NCBI GenBank assembly: GCA_039186015.1 | Contig: JBCDAH010000001.1 | Span: 20,169 to 84,168 of the forward strand | DNA from: JBCBWG01 sp039186015 | GTDB lineage: Bacteria; Pseudomonadota; Alphaproteobacteria; Rhizobiales; Hyphomicrobiaceae | Direction: 5' to 3' | DNA length: 64,000 bases | Shown here: in pieces, positions 1-9,486 of the stretch | How positions within the stretch are numbered: the stretch's first letter is position 1 | Layout: each line of letters begins with the position of its first letter | Notes under the pieces: generated by a model | The model's input: the letters and a program-made list of their open reading frames with translations, nothing else | Databases searched by the model: none | Told to the model about the DNA's origin: nothing | Program-made: the position numbers and the translations under genes

Positions 1-637
1 GTGTCATTGTCATGTCTGTCGACCAACGCGCCAGGGCAAACGCACGGGCGATGCGCGGCATAAAGCCGGTCAGCCCGCGTTTGCGGTAGTCGGGATGGTA
101 CCAGACGCCGCCAGAGTAAGCGACACGGCCGCGCACCTGATCCGCGGACGGCGCGGTAACGACACACGCTTCACCGGGTAGCGCCTGGCGGGCGGGATCG
201 GCGTAGAACACACCCATGTTTGCGGCCTGCTCCGCAAACGACGTCGACGACCACTCGTACAGTCGCACGGCTTGCGTCGCGACAACACGGCCAGACGGAT
301 CAAGCCCCAGAATGCAGTAAGACGTTGCCGGATCAATTCCGTTCTTGGGATTGAACAGCGGCACGATCGGCAGCCACGTGTTCGAATTCTGTTCGTTCAC
401 CTCGAGCAGGTCTTCCAACGTCGAAAACACAAGCTGGACCCCGCGAGCGCGGCACGCGTGATCAGCCTCGACGAAGAATTGAGCCAGTAAGTCCCGAGGG
501 CCATATTCAATGGCGATTCCCGATAGCAAGTCGGTTCTATTCTGAAAAGCAGTGCTCGCGGGCGCGTTGGGCGGTTGATCCACTTTCGCAGTTTGCGACA
601 CCCCGGCCTTGTCGGCTCGAAACTCACTGAAGCTCAT
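1..637 (-). CDS. Unrecognised protein, N-terminal 212 residues (runs off window)
   Basis: Reading the minus strand from the ATG at 637-635 gives an open frame with no stop to the window edge, about 212 codons. It begins MSFSEFRADKAG. I do not recognise the family. The middle has a well-ordered alpha/beta pattern. The last visible part, around GGVWYHPDYRKRGLTGFMPR, resembles the R-x-x-G-L helix of GNAT-type acyltransferases, but this is only suggestive. The 390 bp upstream separates it from the divergent peptidase gene. Codon use looks like its neighbours. The C-terminus lies outside the window. Confidence 0.7.
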   Translation of the reverse strand, partial: MSFSEFRADKAGVSQTAKVDQPPNAPASTAFQNRTDLLSGIAIEYGPRDLLAQFFVEADHACRARGVQLVFSTLEDLLEVNEQNSNTWLPIVPLFNPKNGIDPATSYCILGLDPSGRVVATQAVRLYEWSSTSFAEQAANMGVFYADPARQALPGEACVVTAPSADQVRGRVAYSGGVWYHPDYRKRGLTGFMPRIARAFALARWSTDMTMT

Positions 638-1027
638 ACCGCCACCCCGCCGACTCACCTGACGTGTAACCTTTACATTTGGTTACGAACCGCCATTAAT
701 TGGCGCATATTGCTCATGGCGTCAATAACCTTAAATCTTAACATTAAACTGTTGCATCACCACAGTAATAAGTTAACACGTTGGGGGTTTGTCTCGATCG
801 TTTCAGCTTGAGCTGGAGCCACCCCAAACCCTTCCCAACCACCCGGCGGCGCGATGTCACGGGCGACTGGCCGGGTTGAATCGAAGACGCGCGGTGTGGG
901 ATGGTTGCCGCTGATCTGGCCAACTGGATCGAACCAGCTGAATCTGGTCAGCGGAATCCGATCAGCTGAAGTTGAAACGCGCGAACAGACTGCGAAGAAC
1001 AACCAGAAACCTTGAGAGGTGCGCCCA
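638..1027. other. Divergent intergenic region, 390 bp, with an inverted repeat and a dispersed repeat copy
   Basis: No convincing gene lies here. It separates the truncated minus-strand gene from the plus-strand peptidase and must carry both promoters. A perfect 6-bp inverted repeat, GTAACC at 666-671 and GGTTAC at 681-686 with a 9-nt spacer, could be an operator. AT-rich sequence follows at about 690-780. At 795-821 is one copy of a short dispersed repeat (core TTGAGCTGGA) also found near 10,725 and 61,626. Confidence 0.5.
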
Positions 1028-3097
1028 ATGTGCGACGGGATGACCAACCCACTGCGTAAGTCCTGGGACCAGCCGTTTGGGTTGCCGCGCTTTGGCGAGA
1101 TCTCAGTCGCGCACTTTCAGCCGGCATTTGATGCGGCTCTCGATGCACACACCACTGAAGTTGCGGCGATTGCTACCAATGGCGATGCGCCGACATTCGC
1201 GAACACGGTCGTCGCACTTGAGTGTTCCGGGGATGAGCTGGAACGCATCGCACATGTGTTCTTCACGCTCGCCGCGGCGCACACGTCGCCGGAGTTGCAG
1301 GCCGTACAGCGCACGATGGCGCCGCGCCTGGCCGCACATTTCGACGCCATTACCTCGAATACGCAGCTGTTTGCGCGCATTGAAAGCGTTGTTGCGGCCT
1401 CAGAGACGGCCCCAAACGCGCTTTCAGTAGAAGACAACCGATTGCTCGAGCGCGTTCATCGCAATTTCGTGAAGGCCGGCGCTGCGCTGACCGGCGCGGA
1501 CAAGGCGCGCCACAGTGACATCAAAAAACGGCTGGCGGAGCTTTCGACCGCGTTCAGCCAAAACGTTCTTGCGGATGAAAACGACTGGGTTTTGGAACTG
1601 TCGGCACCGGATGGTTTGGCCGGTCTTCCGGACGATCTGGTCGACGCGGCCGCGGCTGCGGCCCGAGAACGCGGCAGCAACGCCAGCCATGTCATCACGC
1701 TCGCCAGATCGCTCGTGGAACCGTTCTTGACCTATTCGGCGCGCGCTGACCTCAGGGAACAGGCCTTCAACGGATGGGCGGCGCGCGGGGCCAATGGCAA
1801 CGCCAATGACAACAGAGCCATCGTCGCAGAGGTGTTGTCGCTACGCGCGGAACGCGCCCGACTTCTCGGCTTCAAAACGTTTGCCGACTACAAGCTGGAA
1901 CACACGATGGCCGAAACGCCGGACCGGGCACGCGGCCTACTCGACGCGGTCTGGAAACCCGCACGCGAAAGTGCGCTGCGCGACGCCGTTGCACTTGAGG
2001 AGGCTGCCAAAGCTGACGGCATCAACGGCCCTCTAAGAGCAGCGGACTGGCGTTACTACGCTGAAACGGTGCGACGCAAAGCGTTCAACATCGATGAAGC
2101 CGAAATCAAGCCGTACCTCAGCCTCGATCAGGTGATTGCGGCGGCGTTCGACGTCGCTCATCGCCTGTTCGGCTTGTCCTTCACGCCTGTCGACGGCCTT
2201 GATCTTTACCACGATGACCTGCGCGCTTGGGATGTGCGCGATCAAGACGATCAACATGTCGGCCTGTTCATAGGGGACTACTTCGCACGGTCCTCAAAAC
2301 GGTCGGGTGCGTGGATGAACACGTTGCGCGATCAATCGCGTGTCGACGGCATCGTGCGGCCCATCGTTCTCAACACCTGCAACTTCGCGAAGGCCGCCGA
2401 CGGCGCTCCAACGCTATTGTCGCTCGATGACGCGCGTACCCTGTTTCATGAGTTTGGCCACGCGCTGCACGGCCTTTTGTCAGACGTCACGTATGCCTCG
2501 ATGTCTGGAACAAGTGTTTCAACTGACTTCGTGGAATTGCCGTCGCAGCTTTACGAACACTGGCTGCTGACCGACGACGTCTTGGATCGGTTCGCGCGCC
2601 ACTATCGCACCGGCGAGCCCATGCCGCCGGAATTGCGCGCGCGTTTGCGTAAGGCCCAAAACTTCAATCAGGGATTTAAGACGGTCGAATATCTGGCCTC
2701 AGCTTTGGTCGATCTTGAGCTGCACGCACGTGCAGCCAAAGACACGGACGACCCGATGGCTCTTCAGACGACTATTCTGACCGACATCGGAATGCCGGAT
2801 GCGATTGTAATGCGCCATGCGATTCCGCATTTTCTCCATCTCTTCGCCGGTGATGGATATGCGGCCGGATACTACAGCTATATGTGGTCAGAGGTTCTTG
2901 ACGCGGATGCCTTCCGCGCATTTGAGGAAACCGGCGACGTCTTCGATCCCGATACCGCGCAGCGCTTAAAGGACCTGATCTATGCCGCAGGGGCCATGCG
3001 CAAAGAAGATGAGGCTTATATCGCCTTTCGAGGCCGGATGCCGACCGTCGATGGCCTGCTGGCGAAGCGCGGTTTTGCCGAAGCCGTCGCGACGTAG
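1028..3097 (+). CDS. dcp: M3 family peptidyl-dipeptidase / oligopeptidase (Dcp-like)
   Basis: A zinc metallopeptidase of about 690 residues, the usual length for the Dcp/oligopeptidase A group, which cleaves short peptides in the cytoplasm or periplasm. The thermolysin-like zinc motif HEFGH is at residues 474-478, and the third ligand is expected at Glu503 in TDFVELPSQ. The segment MSGTSVSTDFVELPSQ is typical of the Dcp branch. No signal peptide is visible, so a cytoplasmic role in recycling peptides is likely. A GTG start nine bases upstream is possible, but AGAGG eight bases before the ATG at 1028 supports this start. It stands alone, with no operon partner. Confidence 0.93.
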   Translation: MCDGMTNPLRKSWDQPFGLPRFGEISVAHFQPAFDAALDAHTTEVAAIATNGDAPTFANTVVALECSGDELERIAHVFFTLAAAHTSPELQAVQRTMAPRLAAHFDAITSNTQLFARIESVVAASETAPNALSVEDNRLLERVHRNFVKAGAALTGADKARHSDIKKRLAELSTAFSQNVLADENDWVLELSAPDGLAGLPDDLVDAAAAAARERGSNASHVITLARSLVEPFLTYSARADLREQAFNGWAARGANGNANDNRAIVAEVLSLRAERARLLGFKTFADYKLEHTMAETPDRARGLLDAVWKPARESALRDAVALEEAAKADGINGPLRAADWRYYAETVRRKAFNIDEAEIKPYLSLDQVIAAAFDVAHRLFGLSFTPVDGLDLYHDDLRAWDVRDQDDQHVGLFIGDYFARSSKRSGAWMNTLRDQSRVDGIVRPIVLNTCNFAKAADGAPTLLSLDDARTLFHEFGHALHGLLSDVTYASMSGTSVSTDFVELPSQLYEHWLLTDDVLDRFARHYRTGEPMPPELRARLRKAQNFNQGFKTVEYLASALVDLELHARAAKDTDDPMALQTTILTDIGMPDAIVMRHAIPHFLHLFAGDGYAAGYYSYMWSEVLDADAFRAFEETGDVFDPDTAQRLKDLIYAAGAMRKEDEAYIAFRGRMPTVDGLLAKRGFAEAVAT

Positions 3098-3147
3098 GCG
3101 ATGTCGCATGTGCCAGCTGCACCGACCGACATGGCGTTCCGTAGCAC

Positions 3148-3447
3148 TTAAGCGTAGTACAGAATCGCAAAAGCGGTCAGGGCCAGGATCGTAAGTCCAA
3201 ATGCCTCAGCAACGGCCCGCCGAAACTGTGCCAGGTGCAGCTGAACGACTGTCCAACGCAATGTACCGAGAAACCCCAGCACAATGCCCATGGCCAAACC
3301 GGCGCTGAATGTCTCGAATGGAAATGCGCGCAACGCGGATGTTGTCGGCGTTTGGTATTGCAGACTGTAAAGGTCAAAAAAGCTCAGGGCGACCGCGGCG
3401 GACAGCCCGATCATCATCAAAAGCCCAAAACGGGTGACGATTGTCAT
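3148..3447 (-). CDS. Small integral membrane protein, unknown function
   Basis: A protein of about 99 residues with an N-terminal hydrophobic segment (LLMMIGLSAAVALSFF), a second near residues 45-65 and a third at the C-terminus (LTILALTAFAILYY), so probably three membrane passes. I do not recognise the family. The ATG at 3447 has AAGG ten bases upstream. A GTG nine bases further upstream would leave no room for that site. It lies downstream of the HisC-like aminotransferase on the same strand, 126 bp away. A CTAAC/GTTAG inverted repeat at 3500-3514 and a palindrome AAACCGGTTT at 3527-3536 lie between the two. Confidence 0.6.
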   Translation of the reverse strand: MTIVTRFGLLMMIGLSAAVALSFFDLYSLQYQTPTTSALRAFPFETFSAGLAMGIVLGFLGTLRWTVVQLHLAQFRRAVAEAFGLTILALTAFAILYYA

Positions 3448-3573
3448 AACAATCACACCTTATGACTGTTGCGGCTCTAACGAGTTTCAATCAACACCCC
3501 TAACGTGTGGTTAGCGATAAAGAGAAAAACCGGTTTCCGTGATCGCGCACCATCGAATTCCGTCCATATTCTT

Positions 3574-4695
3574 CTATGTTTCACGCGCTTCCAACAAAGC
3601 TTCAGGCAGCGCCGCCTCGAACAAATCGAGATCGCGCGCGGCGCCAACGCCGATCCGGATACACCGGTTCAGCGGCGCGACAGCCGGCATGCGCACAAAG
3701 ACGTCGCGCGCGAGCAAACCATCAAGGACACGTCTTGCAAATACACCATCGTGACCACAATCAACGGTTACGAAGTTTGTCGCCGACGGCAACGCGACCA
3801 GCCCATGGCGCTCCGAGATTGCCGTGATCCGGGCGCGCGCCGAGGCAATCCGCTCCACAATCTCGGCCAAGTAGGCCTGATCGCCAAGCGCTGCGAGCGC
3901 GCCGATCTGTGACAAGCGACTGATGCCGTAGTGATTTCGGACTTTCTCAAAGTTCCGAATGACAGACGCTTCGCCAAGGCAATAGCCGATGCGCGCGCCC
4001 GCCATGCCGTAAGCCTTCGAAAAGGTTCGGAGCCGGAGCACTTGCGGGTTCGACACGTCAATTCGCGGCGCAGTATCGGCGGGTGCCGTCTCGACATAGG
4101 CTTCATCGAGCGCCAGAAGGCAGCCGGCCGGAAGCTCGGCAATCATCGCCTCAAGCTCGGCCCCACGCCACCATGTTCCCATCGGATTGTTCGGGTTCGA
4201 GACGTAGACCAGACGCGCGTCGTGCGCCCGCGCCACGTCCCATACGCGCGATACATCCTCCTTGTCGTCGCGGAATGGCACCTTGATCAGCCGACCACCG
4301 CAGGCTGAGACATGGAAGTTGAATGTCGGATAGGCCCCATCGGATGTCACAACGACGCTGCCTGGTTCTGTCACAAGACGATTGGTCAGACCCAGCCCAC
4401 CGTCTATGCCTTCAATGATCACGACGTTGTCGGGCGACACGTCGTAGAACGCAGCGACAGCTGTTTGAAGGTCGTGGTTGTCGGGGTCGCAGTACTTCCA
4501 GATGTCCGGTGCGGCCGCCTCAAGCGCGGCAATCACGCGGGGTGAGGGGCCAAAAACGCTTTCGTTCGCCCCGATGCGGGCCCGGAAGGCACGGCCGCGC
4601 TGCCGTTCTTGGGCCTCGGGGCCAACAAACGGCACGGTCGACGGCAAGGCTTCAATGATGGGCGTGAAGCGCGGGTAGGACTGGGAAGGAGGCAT
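3574..4695 (-). CDS. HisC-like pyridoxal-phosphate aminotransferase (class I/II)
   Basis: A fold-type I PLP aminotransferase of 373 residues, close in organisation to histidinol-phosphate aminotransferase. The PLP-binding lysine is Lys227 in TFSKAYG, preceded by Asp197 in LALDEAY. Asn170 sits in the SNPNNPMG loop. The C-terminal IRIGVG arginine contacts the substrate carboxylate in this family. No his or aromatic-acid genes are nearby, so it may be a broad-specificity paralogue rather than the true HisC. The substrate cannot be decided from the sequence. The start ATG at 4695 has only a weak ribosome-binding site. Confidence 0.85.
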   Translation of the reverse strand: MPPSQSYPRFTPIIEALPSTVPFVGPEAQERQRGRAFRARIGANESVFGPSPRVIAALEAAAPDIWKYCDPDNHDLQTAVAAFYDVSPDNVVIIEGIDGGLGLTNRLVTEPGSVVVTSDGAYPTFNFHVSACGGRLIKVPFRDDKEDVSRVWDVARAHDARLVYVSNPNNPMGTWWRGAELEAMIAELPAGCLLALDEAYVETAPADTAPRIDVSNPQVLRLRTFSKAYGMAGARIGYCLGEASVIRNFEKVRNHYGISRLSQIGALAALGDQAYLAEIVERIASARARITAISERHGLVALPSATNFVTVDCGHDGVFARRVLDGLLARDVFVRMPAVAPLNRCIRIGVGAARDLDLFEAALPEALLEARET

Positions 4696-4819
4696 GGCGG
4701 ATCACAAGCGGCAAAGCGAACCAGAAACAAGCGGACAGTCCGCGCGCTTAGCGCACCAGACCCGGATTGCCTAGAGGTTTTCTGCCGTAGGCGAATTTAC
4801 TCAGTCCGCTCACGCTTCA

Positions 4820-5263
4820 TTAGAGCAATCCCAGCTCCGCCAGCTCGCGCCGCATCCGTGCAGGCATGCGCGCCACATCGTCTTGCGCAGCGCCCGAATT
4901 GAGATCGTCAGGTGCATCTTCCGCCGTGAGATAGCGCCATCCCTGAAACGGTTTACGCGGCACTGGCCGCACCGGCACGAGTTCCGGATCAAACTTGATC
5001 AGACAGCACGGCGTCCCGTCTTCCTTGGCACCGTCGTCGAAACCAACAATCCGCTGGCGCACCATAACCAGGCCCTTAATCACCCAATACAGCGAGCCGC
5101 CGTCGAGCACCTCCGGCTGGCGTTTCGGGGTCATGCGGGTTGTATGCCAAATCTCGCCAACGCCATGCAATCGCTGGTGCTGCGCCAAGCGCGCCTGCTG
5201 CCATTTTGCCAGCTGATCAATCGAGTCGACGCCGACGCACAGCTTGATGATGTGTAATGTCAC
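4820..5263 (-). CDS. DUF1489 family protein
   Basis: A conserved alphaproteobacterial protein of 147 residues whose biochemical role is not established. It begins MTLHIIKLCVGVDS and has the family's typical central part with HTTRMTPKR and GGSLYWVIKG, then IVGFDDG. Its GTG start overlaps the stop codon of mccA by four bases (GTGA), and GAGGAG lies just upstream inside mccA, so it is almost certainly translated by coupling with the carboxylase gene. Whether it works with the carboxylase is unknown. The shared transcript is the only hint. Confidence 0.85.
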   Translation of the reverse strand: MTLHIIKLCVGVDSIDQLAKWQQARLAQHQRLHGVGEIWHTTRMTPKRQPEVLDGGSLYWVIKGLVMVRQRIVGFDDGAKEDGTPCCLIKFDPELVPVRPVPRKPFQGWRYLTAEDAPDDLNSGAAQDDVARMPARMRRELAELGLL

Positions 5264-7212
5264 GCCAGCTCCTCATCGGCTGCCAGCACAATAACGGTCT
5301 GCCCTTGCGCAATTTGATCGCCTTCACCTATCGGCACATCACCCACCGTGCCAGCCCGTGCAGACGTCAAAACGTGCTCCATCTTCATGGCTTCAACGAT
5401 AGCAACCCGATCGCCGGCCGCAACCACCGCCCCGGGAGTCACAAACAGCTTTGCAACACGCCCGCTAATTGGCGCGCGGACCGTGTCATCTCCGTCATCA
5501 TCGTCAGCGGTAACGACGTGCTGCGGCCACGCAACAATCGACTGCCGCCCACCCCGCGACACATAGGCCGCACCATCCAGGACTCGCATGCGGACCGCGC
5601 CATCAGCCGACGGTTCAGATGCTGTCGTCGGCAGATCCGCAATCCTCACCGTCAGACCATCGTCGCCCCATCGCGCTCGCGCCACATGAGGGATGTCATC
5701 GATCAGAATCGGTAGACGGAGATCGCGGGGCGCACCAAGTTGAAACCCGTCGCCTGTGGACCACGGCCCCGATTGCGCGGCATGAGACCTGTCAGCAAGA
5801 AGCGCCAGCACGCCTTGCACGGCCGAGATCTGATCGGGCGTGTGCGGCACAAGCGCGTCCATAGCCCGATCGATCAGCCCGGTATCCATGGCTGCACGTT
5901 GCACATCGGCTGTACTCAGCAGAGCATGCAAAAAGGCCGTATTGGTGCGCGGCCCCAACACAACCGCGTCGGCAAGAGACTCTCGAAGCCGAGCCAGCAC
6001 CGTTTCGCGGTCAGGGCCAGAGACGATCAGCTTCGCGATCAGGGAATCGTACTCCGGCGGGATCACACTTCCGGCAATAACGCCGCTCTCCAGGCGGATA
6101 TCCGCATCACTCGGCACGTCGAAGTCGAGGAGTTTACCGGACTGCGGCTGAAAGCCATGGGCCGGATCTTCGGCGCAGATCCGCGCTTCGATGGCATGTC
6201 CACGACGGGTCACCTTGTCTTGCGGAAGAGGTAAGGGCTCGCCGGCGGCAACGCGAAACTGCCATTCCACCAGATCAAGGCCGGTAATCGCTTCCGTCAC
6301 TGGATGCTCGACCTGAAGCCGCGTGTTCATCTCGATGAAATACCAAGGTGCCTCCGCGGTTAGCGCACCACCTTCCACCAGAAACTCGACCGTTCCGGCG
6401 CCCTCATATCCCACGTTTTCGGCCAGACGCACCGCGGCTCCGCAGATGTCCGACCGTAGCGCCTCGGACATATCCGGCGCCGGCGCCTCCTCGATCACCT
6501 TCTGATTCCGTCGCTGAAGCGTGCAGTCGCGCTCGAACAGGTGAATGGCGCTGCCATGACGATCACCAAACACCTGCACTTCGATGTGGCGCGGGGCCTC
6601 AATCAGTTTTTCAATCAACACGAGGTCACTGCCGAACGCAGCCGAAGCCTCACGTTGCGCACTCTCGAGCGCATCCGCAAAGTCCTCCGCACGTGCAACG
6701 CGACGCATCCCGCGACCGCCGCCACCGGCAACTGCCTTGATCATCACCGGAAAGCCGATCCGCTTACTCTCCTCCAGAAGCGTCGACGGTGCCTGGTCCG
6801 AACCGTTGTATCCCGGCACGACGGGCACGTTCGCCGCAAGCGCAACCGTCTTGGCCGACGCCTTGTCACCCAGCGCCCGCATCGCCTTGCCGGTCGGCCC
6901 GACAAACGTGAGGCCGGCGTCTGCCACGGCATCGGCGAACACCGCATTTTCCGCCAAGAACCCATAACCGGGATGCACACAGTCCGCCCCTGTCTCATGC
7001 GCCGCACCGAGGATCCTATCGATCCGCAGATAGCTATCGACCGATGGAGACGGCCCGATATGCACGGCCTGGTCCGCATCTTGAACATGCAGCGCATGCC
7101 GGTCCGCGTCTGAGTACACCGCAACGCTCGCTATACCGAGACGGCGCGCGGTTCGGATGATTCTGCGTGCGATCTCCCCGCGATTGGCGATCAGGACTTT
7201 GTTGAGCGTCAC
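5260..7212 (-). CDS. mccA: Methylcrotonyl-CoA carboxylase alpha subunit (biotin carboxylase + biotin carrier)
   Basis: A 650-residue acyl-CoA carboxylase alpha chain. The N-terminal biotin carboxylase domain starts KVLIANRGEIARRI and carries the ATP-grasp glycine loop (VAGGGGRGMR) and EMNTRLQVEHPVTE. The C-terminal biotinyl domain has the EAMKMEH motif, with the biotinylated lysine at about 610, 40 residues from the end. Its size fits MCC, geranyl-CoA or propionyl-CoA carboxylases. Together with the mccB-type beta chain just upstream and an isovaleryl-CoA dehydrogenase in the window, methylcrotonyl-CoA in leucine breakdown is the best substrate. The start is GTG at 7212, with GGGGGAG nine bases upstream. 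Confidence 0.9.
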   Translation of the reverse strand: MTLNKVLIANRGEIARRIIRTARRLGIASVAVYSDADRHALHVQDADQAVHIGPSPSVDSYLRIDRILGAAHETGADCVHPGYGFLAENAVFADAVADAGLTFVGPTGKAMRALGDKASAKTVALAANVPVVPGYNGSDQAPSTLLEESKRIGFPVMIKAVAGGGGRGMRRVARAEDFADALESAQREASAAFGSDLVLIEKLIEAPRHIEVQVFGDRHGSAIHLFERDCTLQRRNQKVIEEAPAPDMSEALRSDICGAAVRLAENVGYEGAGTVEFLVEGGALTAEAPWYFIEMNTRLQVEHPVTEAITGLDLVEWQFRVAAGEPLPLPQDKVTRRGHAIEARICAEDPAHGFQPQSGKLLDFDVPSDADIRLESGVIAGSVIPPEYDSLIAKLIVSGPDRETVLARLRESLADAVVLGPRTNTAFLHALLSTADVQRAAMDTGLIDRAMDALVPHTPDQISAVQGVLALLADRSHAAQSGPWSTGDGFQLGAPRDLRLPILIDDIPHVARARWGDDGLTVRIADLPTTASEPSADGAVRMRVLDGAAYVSRGGRQSIVAWPQHVVTADDDDGDDTVRAPISGRVAKLFVTPGAVVAAGDRVAIVEAMKMEHVLTSARAGTVGDVPIGEGDQIAQGQTVIVLAADEELA

Positions 7213-7254
7213 CGGTGCAACTCCCCCTCTCGCTCGGCATCATGTTCGCCACGT

Positions 7255-7722
7255 CTACTGTGATGAAGGTGTACGCACGCAGCTGCCGGTGTATTGCGCG
7301 ACAACCGGCTGTCCAATCACGCCCAGATGCCGCGAGTGCACCGCCAGCATCGGGGCCCCAGCCTGCGCCGCATCGTAGATCGTCGTCATGTTGAGGAAGC
7401 CCTCGCTGGCCACTTCAAGATAGTGGTTCGCATTAATCGCGCGCACAACGCGCAGCTCTCCGCGGCCCTTCTTCGTCAGCAACACCGCGGTCTGCCTGGC
7501 AAAATCAACATCACCGATGCGAAACGACAGTTTCGACGCGGCCTCCGTCGCAAAGGCACCGTTTTCAAACGAACGCACCACCCCTTGGTCGAACGTGCAC
7601 GTGAGCGTTGCCGTGTCTGCGGCGTGAACGGCAGACGGTGCGGCGAATACCGTGAGAAGTGAGAACAATGCGATAGTCTTACGACGCGACTGACTGGCCA
7701 TGATACGAAATACGGATCTCAT
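7255..7722 (-). CDS. Secreted protein of unknown function, lodged between mccB and mccA
   Basis: About 155 residues. The start has a basic region (MASQSRRK) and a hydrophobic signal peptide ending near AVHA. The mature part is a small, probably beta-rich domain with two cysteines (TCTFDQG and GSCVRT) that may form a disulfide. I do not recognise the family. AGGAAGG ten bases before the ATG at 7722 supports this start; an earlier ATG at 7731 touches that site. It lies about 15 bp after mccB and 42 bp before mccA, on the same strand. An exported protein inside a cytosolic carboxylase operon is odd. Confidence 0.72.
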   Translation of the reverse strand: MRSVFRIMASQSRRKTIALFSLLTVFAAPSAVHAADTATLTCTFDQGVVRSFENGAFATEAASKLSFRIGDVDFARQTAVLLTKKGRGELRVVRAINANHYLEVASEGFLNMTTIYDAAQAGAPMLAVHSRHLGVIGQPVVAQYTGSCVRTPSSQ

Positions 7723-7737
7723 TGCGTCCATCCCTTC

Positions 7738-9345
7738 CTACATGCGGAAAACACCAAAACGCGTTTCCGGAACCGGTGCGTTAAGCGATGCAGCGAGCGC
7801 CAACCCGATAACGCGCCGCGTTTCTATCGGCGCGATAATGCCGTCGTCCCATAGGCGGGCCGTGGCGTAGTACGGATGGCCTTCCTGCTCGTAGCGCTCG
7901 CGAATTGGCGCCTTGAATGCGGCCTCGTCATCCTCGGACCACTGCTCGCCAGCACCCTCGATGTTGTCGCGCTTCACTGTTGCCAGAACGCTGGCGGCTT
8001 GCTCGCCACCCATCACCGAGATGCGCGCGTTCGGCCAGGCAAACAGGAACCGCGGCCCAAATGCGCGCCCACACATGGCATAGTTTCCAGCGCCGTATGA
8101 GCCGCCAATAATGACCGTTATCTTTGGCACCGCAGCACACGACACGGCTGTGACCATCTTAGCGCCGTGGCGGGCGATGCCACCGGCCTCCGCATCCCGC
8201 CCAACCATGAACCCGGTGATGTTCTGAAGAAACAAGAGCGGAATACGTCGCTGACAGGCCAGCTCGACAAAGTGGGCACCTTTTTGCGCACTTTCCGAGT
8301 AGAGAATGCCGTTGTTGGCAAGGATCGCGACCGGCAAGCCTTCGACATGTGCAAAGCCGGTCACCAGCGTTTCGCCATAGCGCGCCTTGAACTCGTCGAA
8401 GTCGGACCCGTCGACGATGCGCGCAATGACCTCTCGCACATCGTATTGCGTCGTCAATGCTGCAGGGACGACACCCTCAAGGCCTGCCTCATCCAACGCC
8501 GGCGGGCGCGCAGCAATCGCGTTCACACCGGCCCTATGTTGGGGTGGTAACGTGGCGACGATATCGCGCACGATCTCGAGTGCGTGCGCATCGTCTACGG
8601 CAAGGTGGTCCGCGACGCCGGATAAACGCGTGTGCACATCACCGCCGCCGAGATCCTCCGCAGACACCGTTTCGCCGGTTGCGGCTTTCACCAACGGTGG
8701 GCCACCGAGAAAAATCGTCCCTTGACTGCGAACGATCACCGCCTCGTCCGACATCGCCGGAACGTAAGCGCCACCGGCCGTGCATGAGCCCAGCACAGCC
8801 GCGATCTGCGGTATGCCCGCCGCCGACAGCGTGGCCTGATTGTAGAAAATCCGACCAAAATGATCCCGATCCGGAAATACATCCGTCTGGTGGGGCAGGT
8901 TCGCGCCGCCCGAGTCGACCAGATAAAGGCACGGCAAGCGGTTCTCACGGGCGATCTCTTGCGCCCGGAGATGCTTCTTCACCGTCATCGGATAATACGT
9001 GCCGCCCTTAATCGTGGCGTCGTTGCAAACGATGACACACAGACGCCCCGAAACGCGGCCCAATCCCGTGATTAACCCGGCACCGTGAATGTCATCGTCA
9101 TACATGCCGTAGGCCGCGAGCTGCGACAGCTCGAGAAACGGCGCCCCGGGATCCAGCAGACGCAGAACCCGATCGCGTGGGAGAAGCTTGCCGCGTGCGA
9201 GATGTCTGTCCCGAGCCCGCTCCGGACCACCGCCATAGGCATCGGCGCGGCGCGCGTTGAGATCGCCAACCACCGTACGCATGGCCGCGCGATTGGCGGC
9301 AAAGTCCTCTGAGCTTTCGGAAATGTGAGACGTCAGTCGCCGCAT
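7738..9345 (-). CDS. mccB: Methylcrotonyl-CoA carboxylase beta subunit (carboxyltransferase)
   Basis: A 535-residue carboxyltransferase, the size expected for MCC beta and shorter or longer than other types by little. It has the two crotonase-like halves. The acyl-CoA half includes CGSAGGAYVPAMSDE-type sequence (here SCTAGGAYVPAMSDE), and the carboxybiotin half includes GGSYGAGNYAMCGRAF and the typical MGGEQAASVLA. It transfers CO2 from biotin on MccA to 3-methylcrotonyl-CoA, giving 3-methylglutaconyl-CoA. It is the first gene of the block mccB, small secreted protein, mccA, DUF1489. GGGAGG precedes the ATG at 9345. Confidence 0.92.
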   Translation of the reverse strand: MRRLTSHISESSEDFAANRAAMRTVVGDLNARRADAYGGGPERARDRHLARGKLLPRDRVLRLLDPGAPFLELSQLAAYGMYDDDIHGAGLITGLGRVSGRLCVIVCNDATIKGGTYYPMTVKKHLRAQEIARENRLPCLYLVDSGGANLPHQTDVFPDRDHFGRIFYNQATLSAAGIPQIAAVLGSCTAGGAYVPAMSDEAVIVRSQGTIFLGGPPLVKAATGETVSAEDLGGGDVHTRLSGVADHLAVDDAHALEIVRDIVATLPPQHRAGVNAIAARPPALDEAGLEGVVPAALTTQYDVREVIARIVDGSDFDEFKARYGETLVTGFAHVEGLPVAILANNGILYSESAQKGAHFVELACQRRIPLLFLQNITGFMVGRDAEAGGIARHGAKMVTAVSCAAVPKITVIIGGSYGAGNYAMCGRAFGPRFLFAWPNARISVMGGEQAASVLATVKRDNIEGAGEQWSEDDEAAFKAPIRERYEQEGHPYYATARLWDDGIIAPIETRRVIGLALAASLNAPVPETRFGVFRM

Positions 9346-9486
9346 GCAGCCTCCCGCTTGCCGTGGCTTTTTCTACGACAAGCGTGCTGCATAAGCCCCT
9401 GATCGAGCAAGAGCAACTGATCGTGTCCGCACGGCACGTAACGAGAGCACACAAGTCGTGCGCTCCGTTAACGGTGCGATCAAGCC

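Noticed and set aside
5260..9345. Reading the carboxylase pair as propionyl-CoA or geranyl-CoA carboxylase
   Set aside because: Not excluded, but the isovaleryl-CoA dehydrogenase in the window, the sizes and the mccB-like motif set fit leucine degradation better, and no terpene genes are present.
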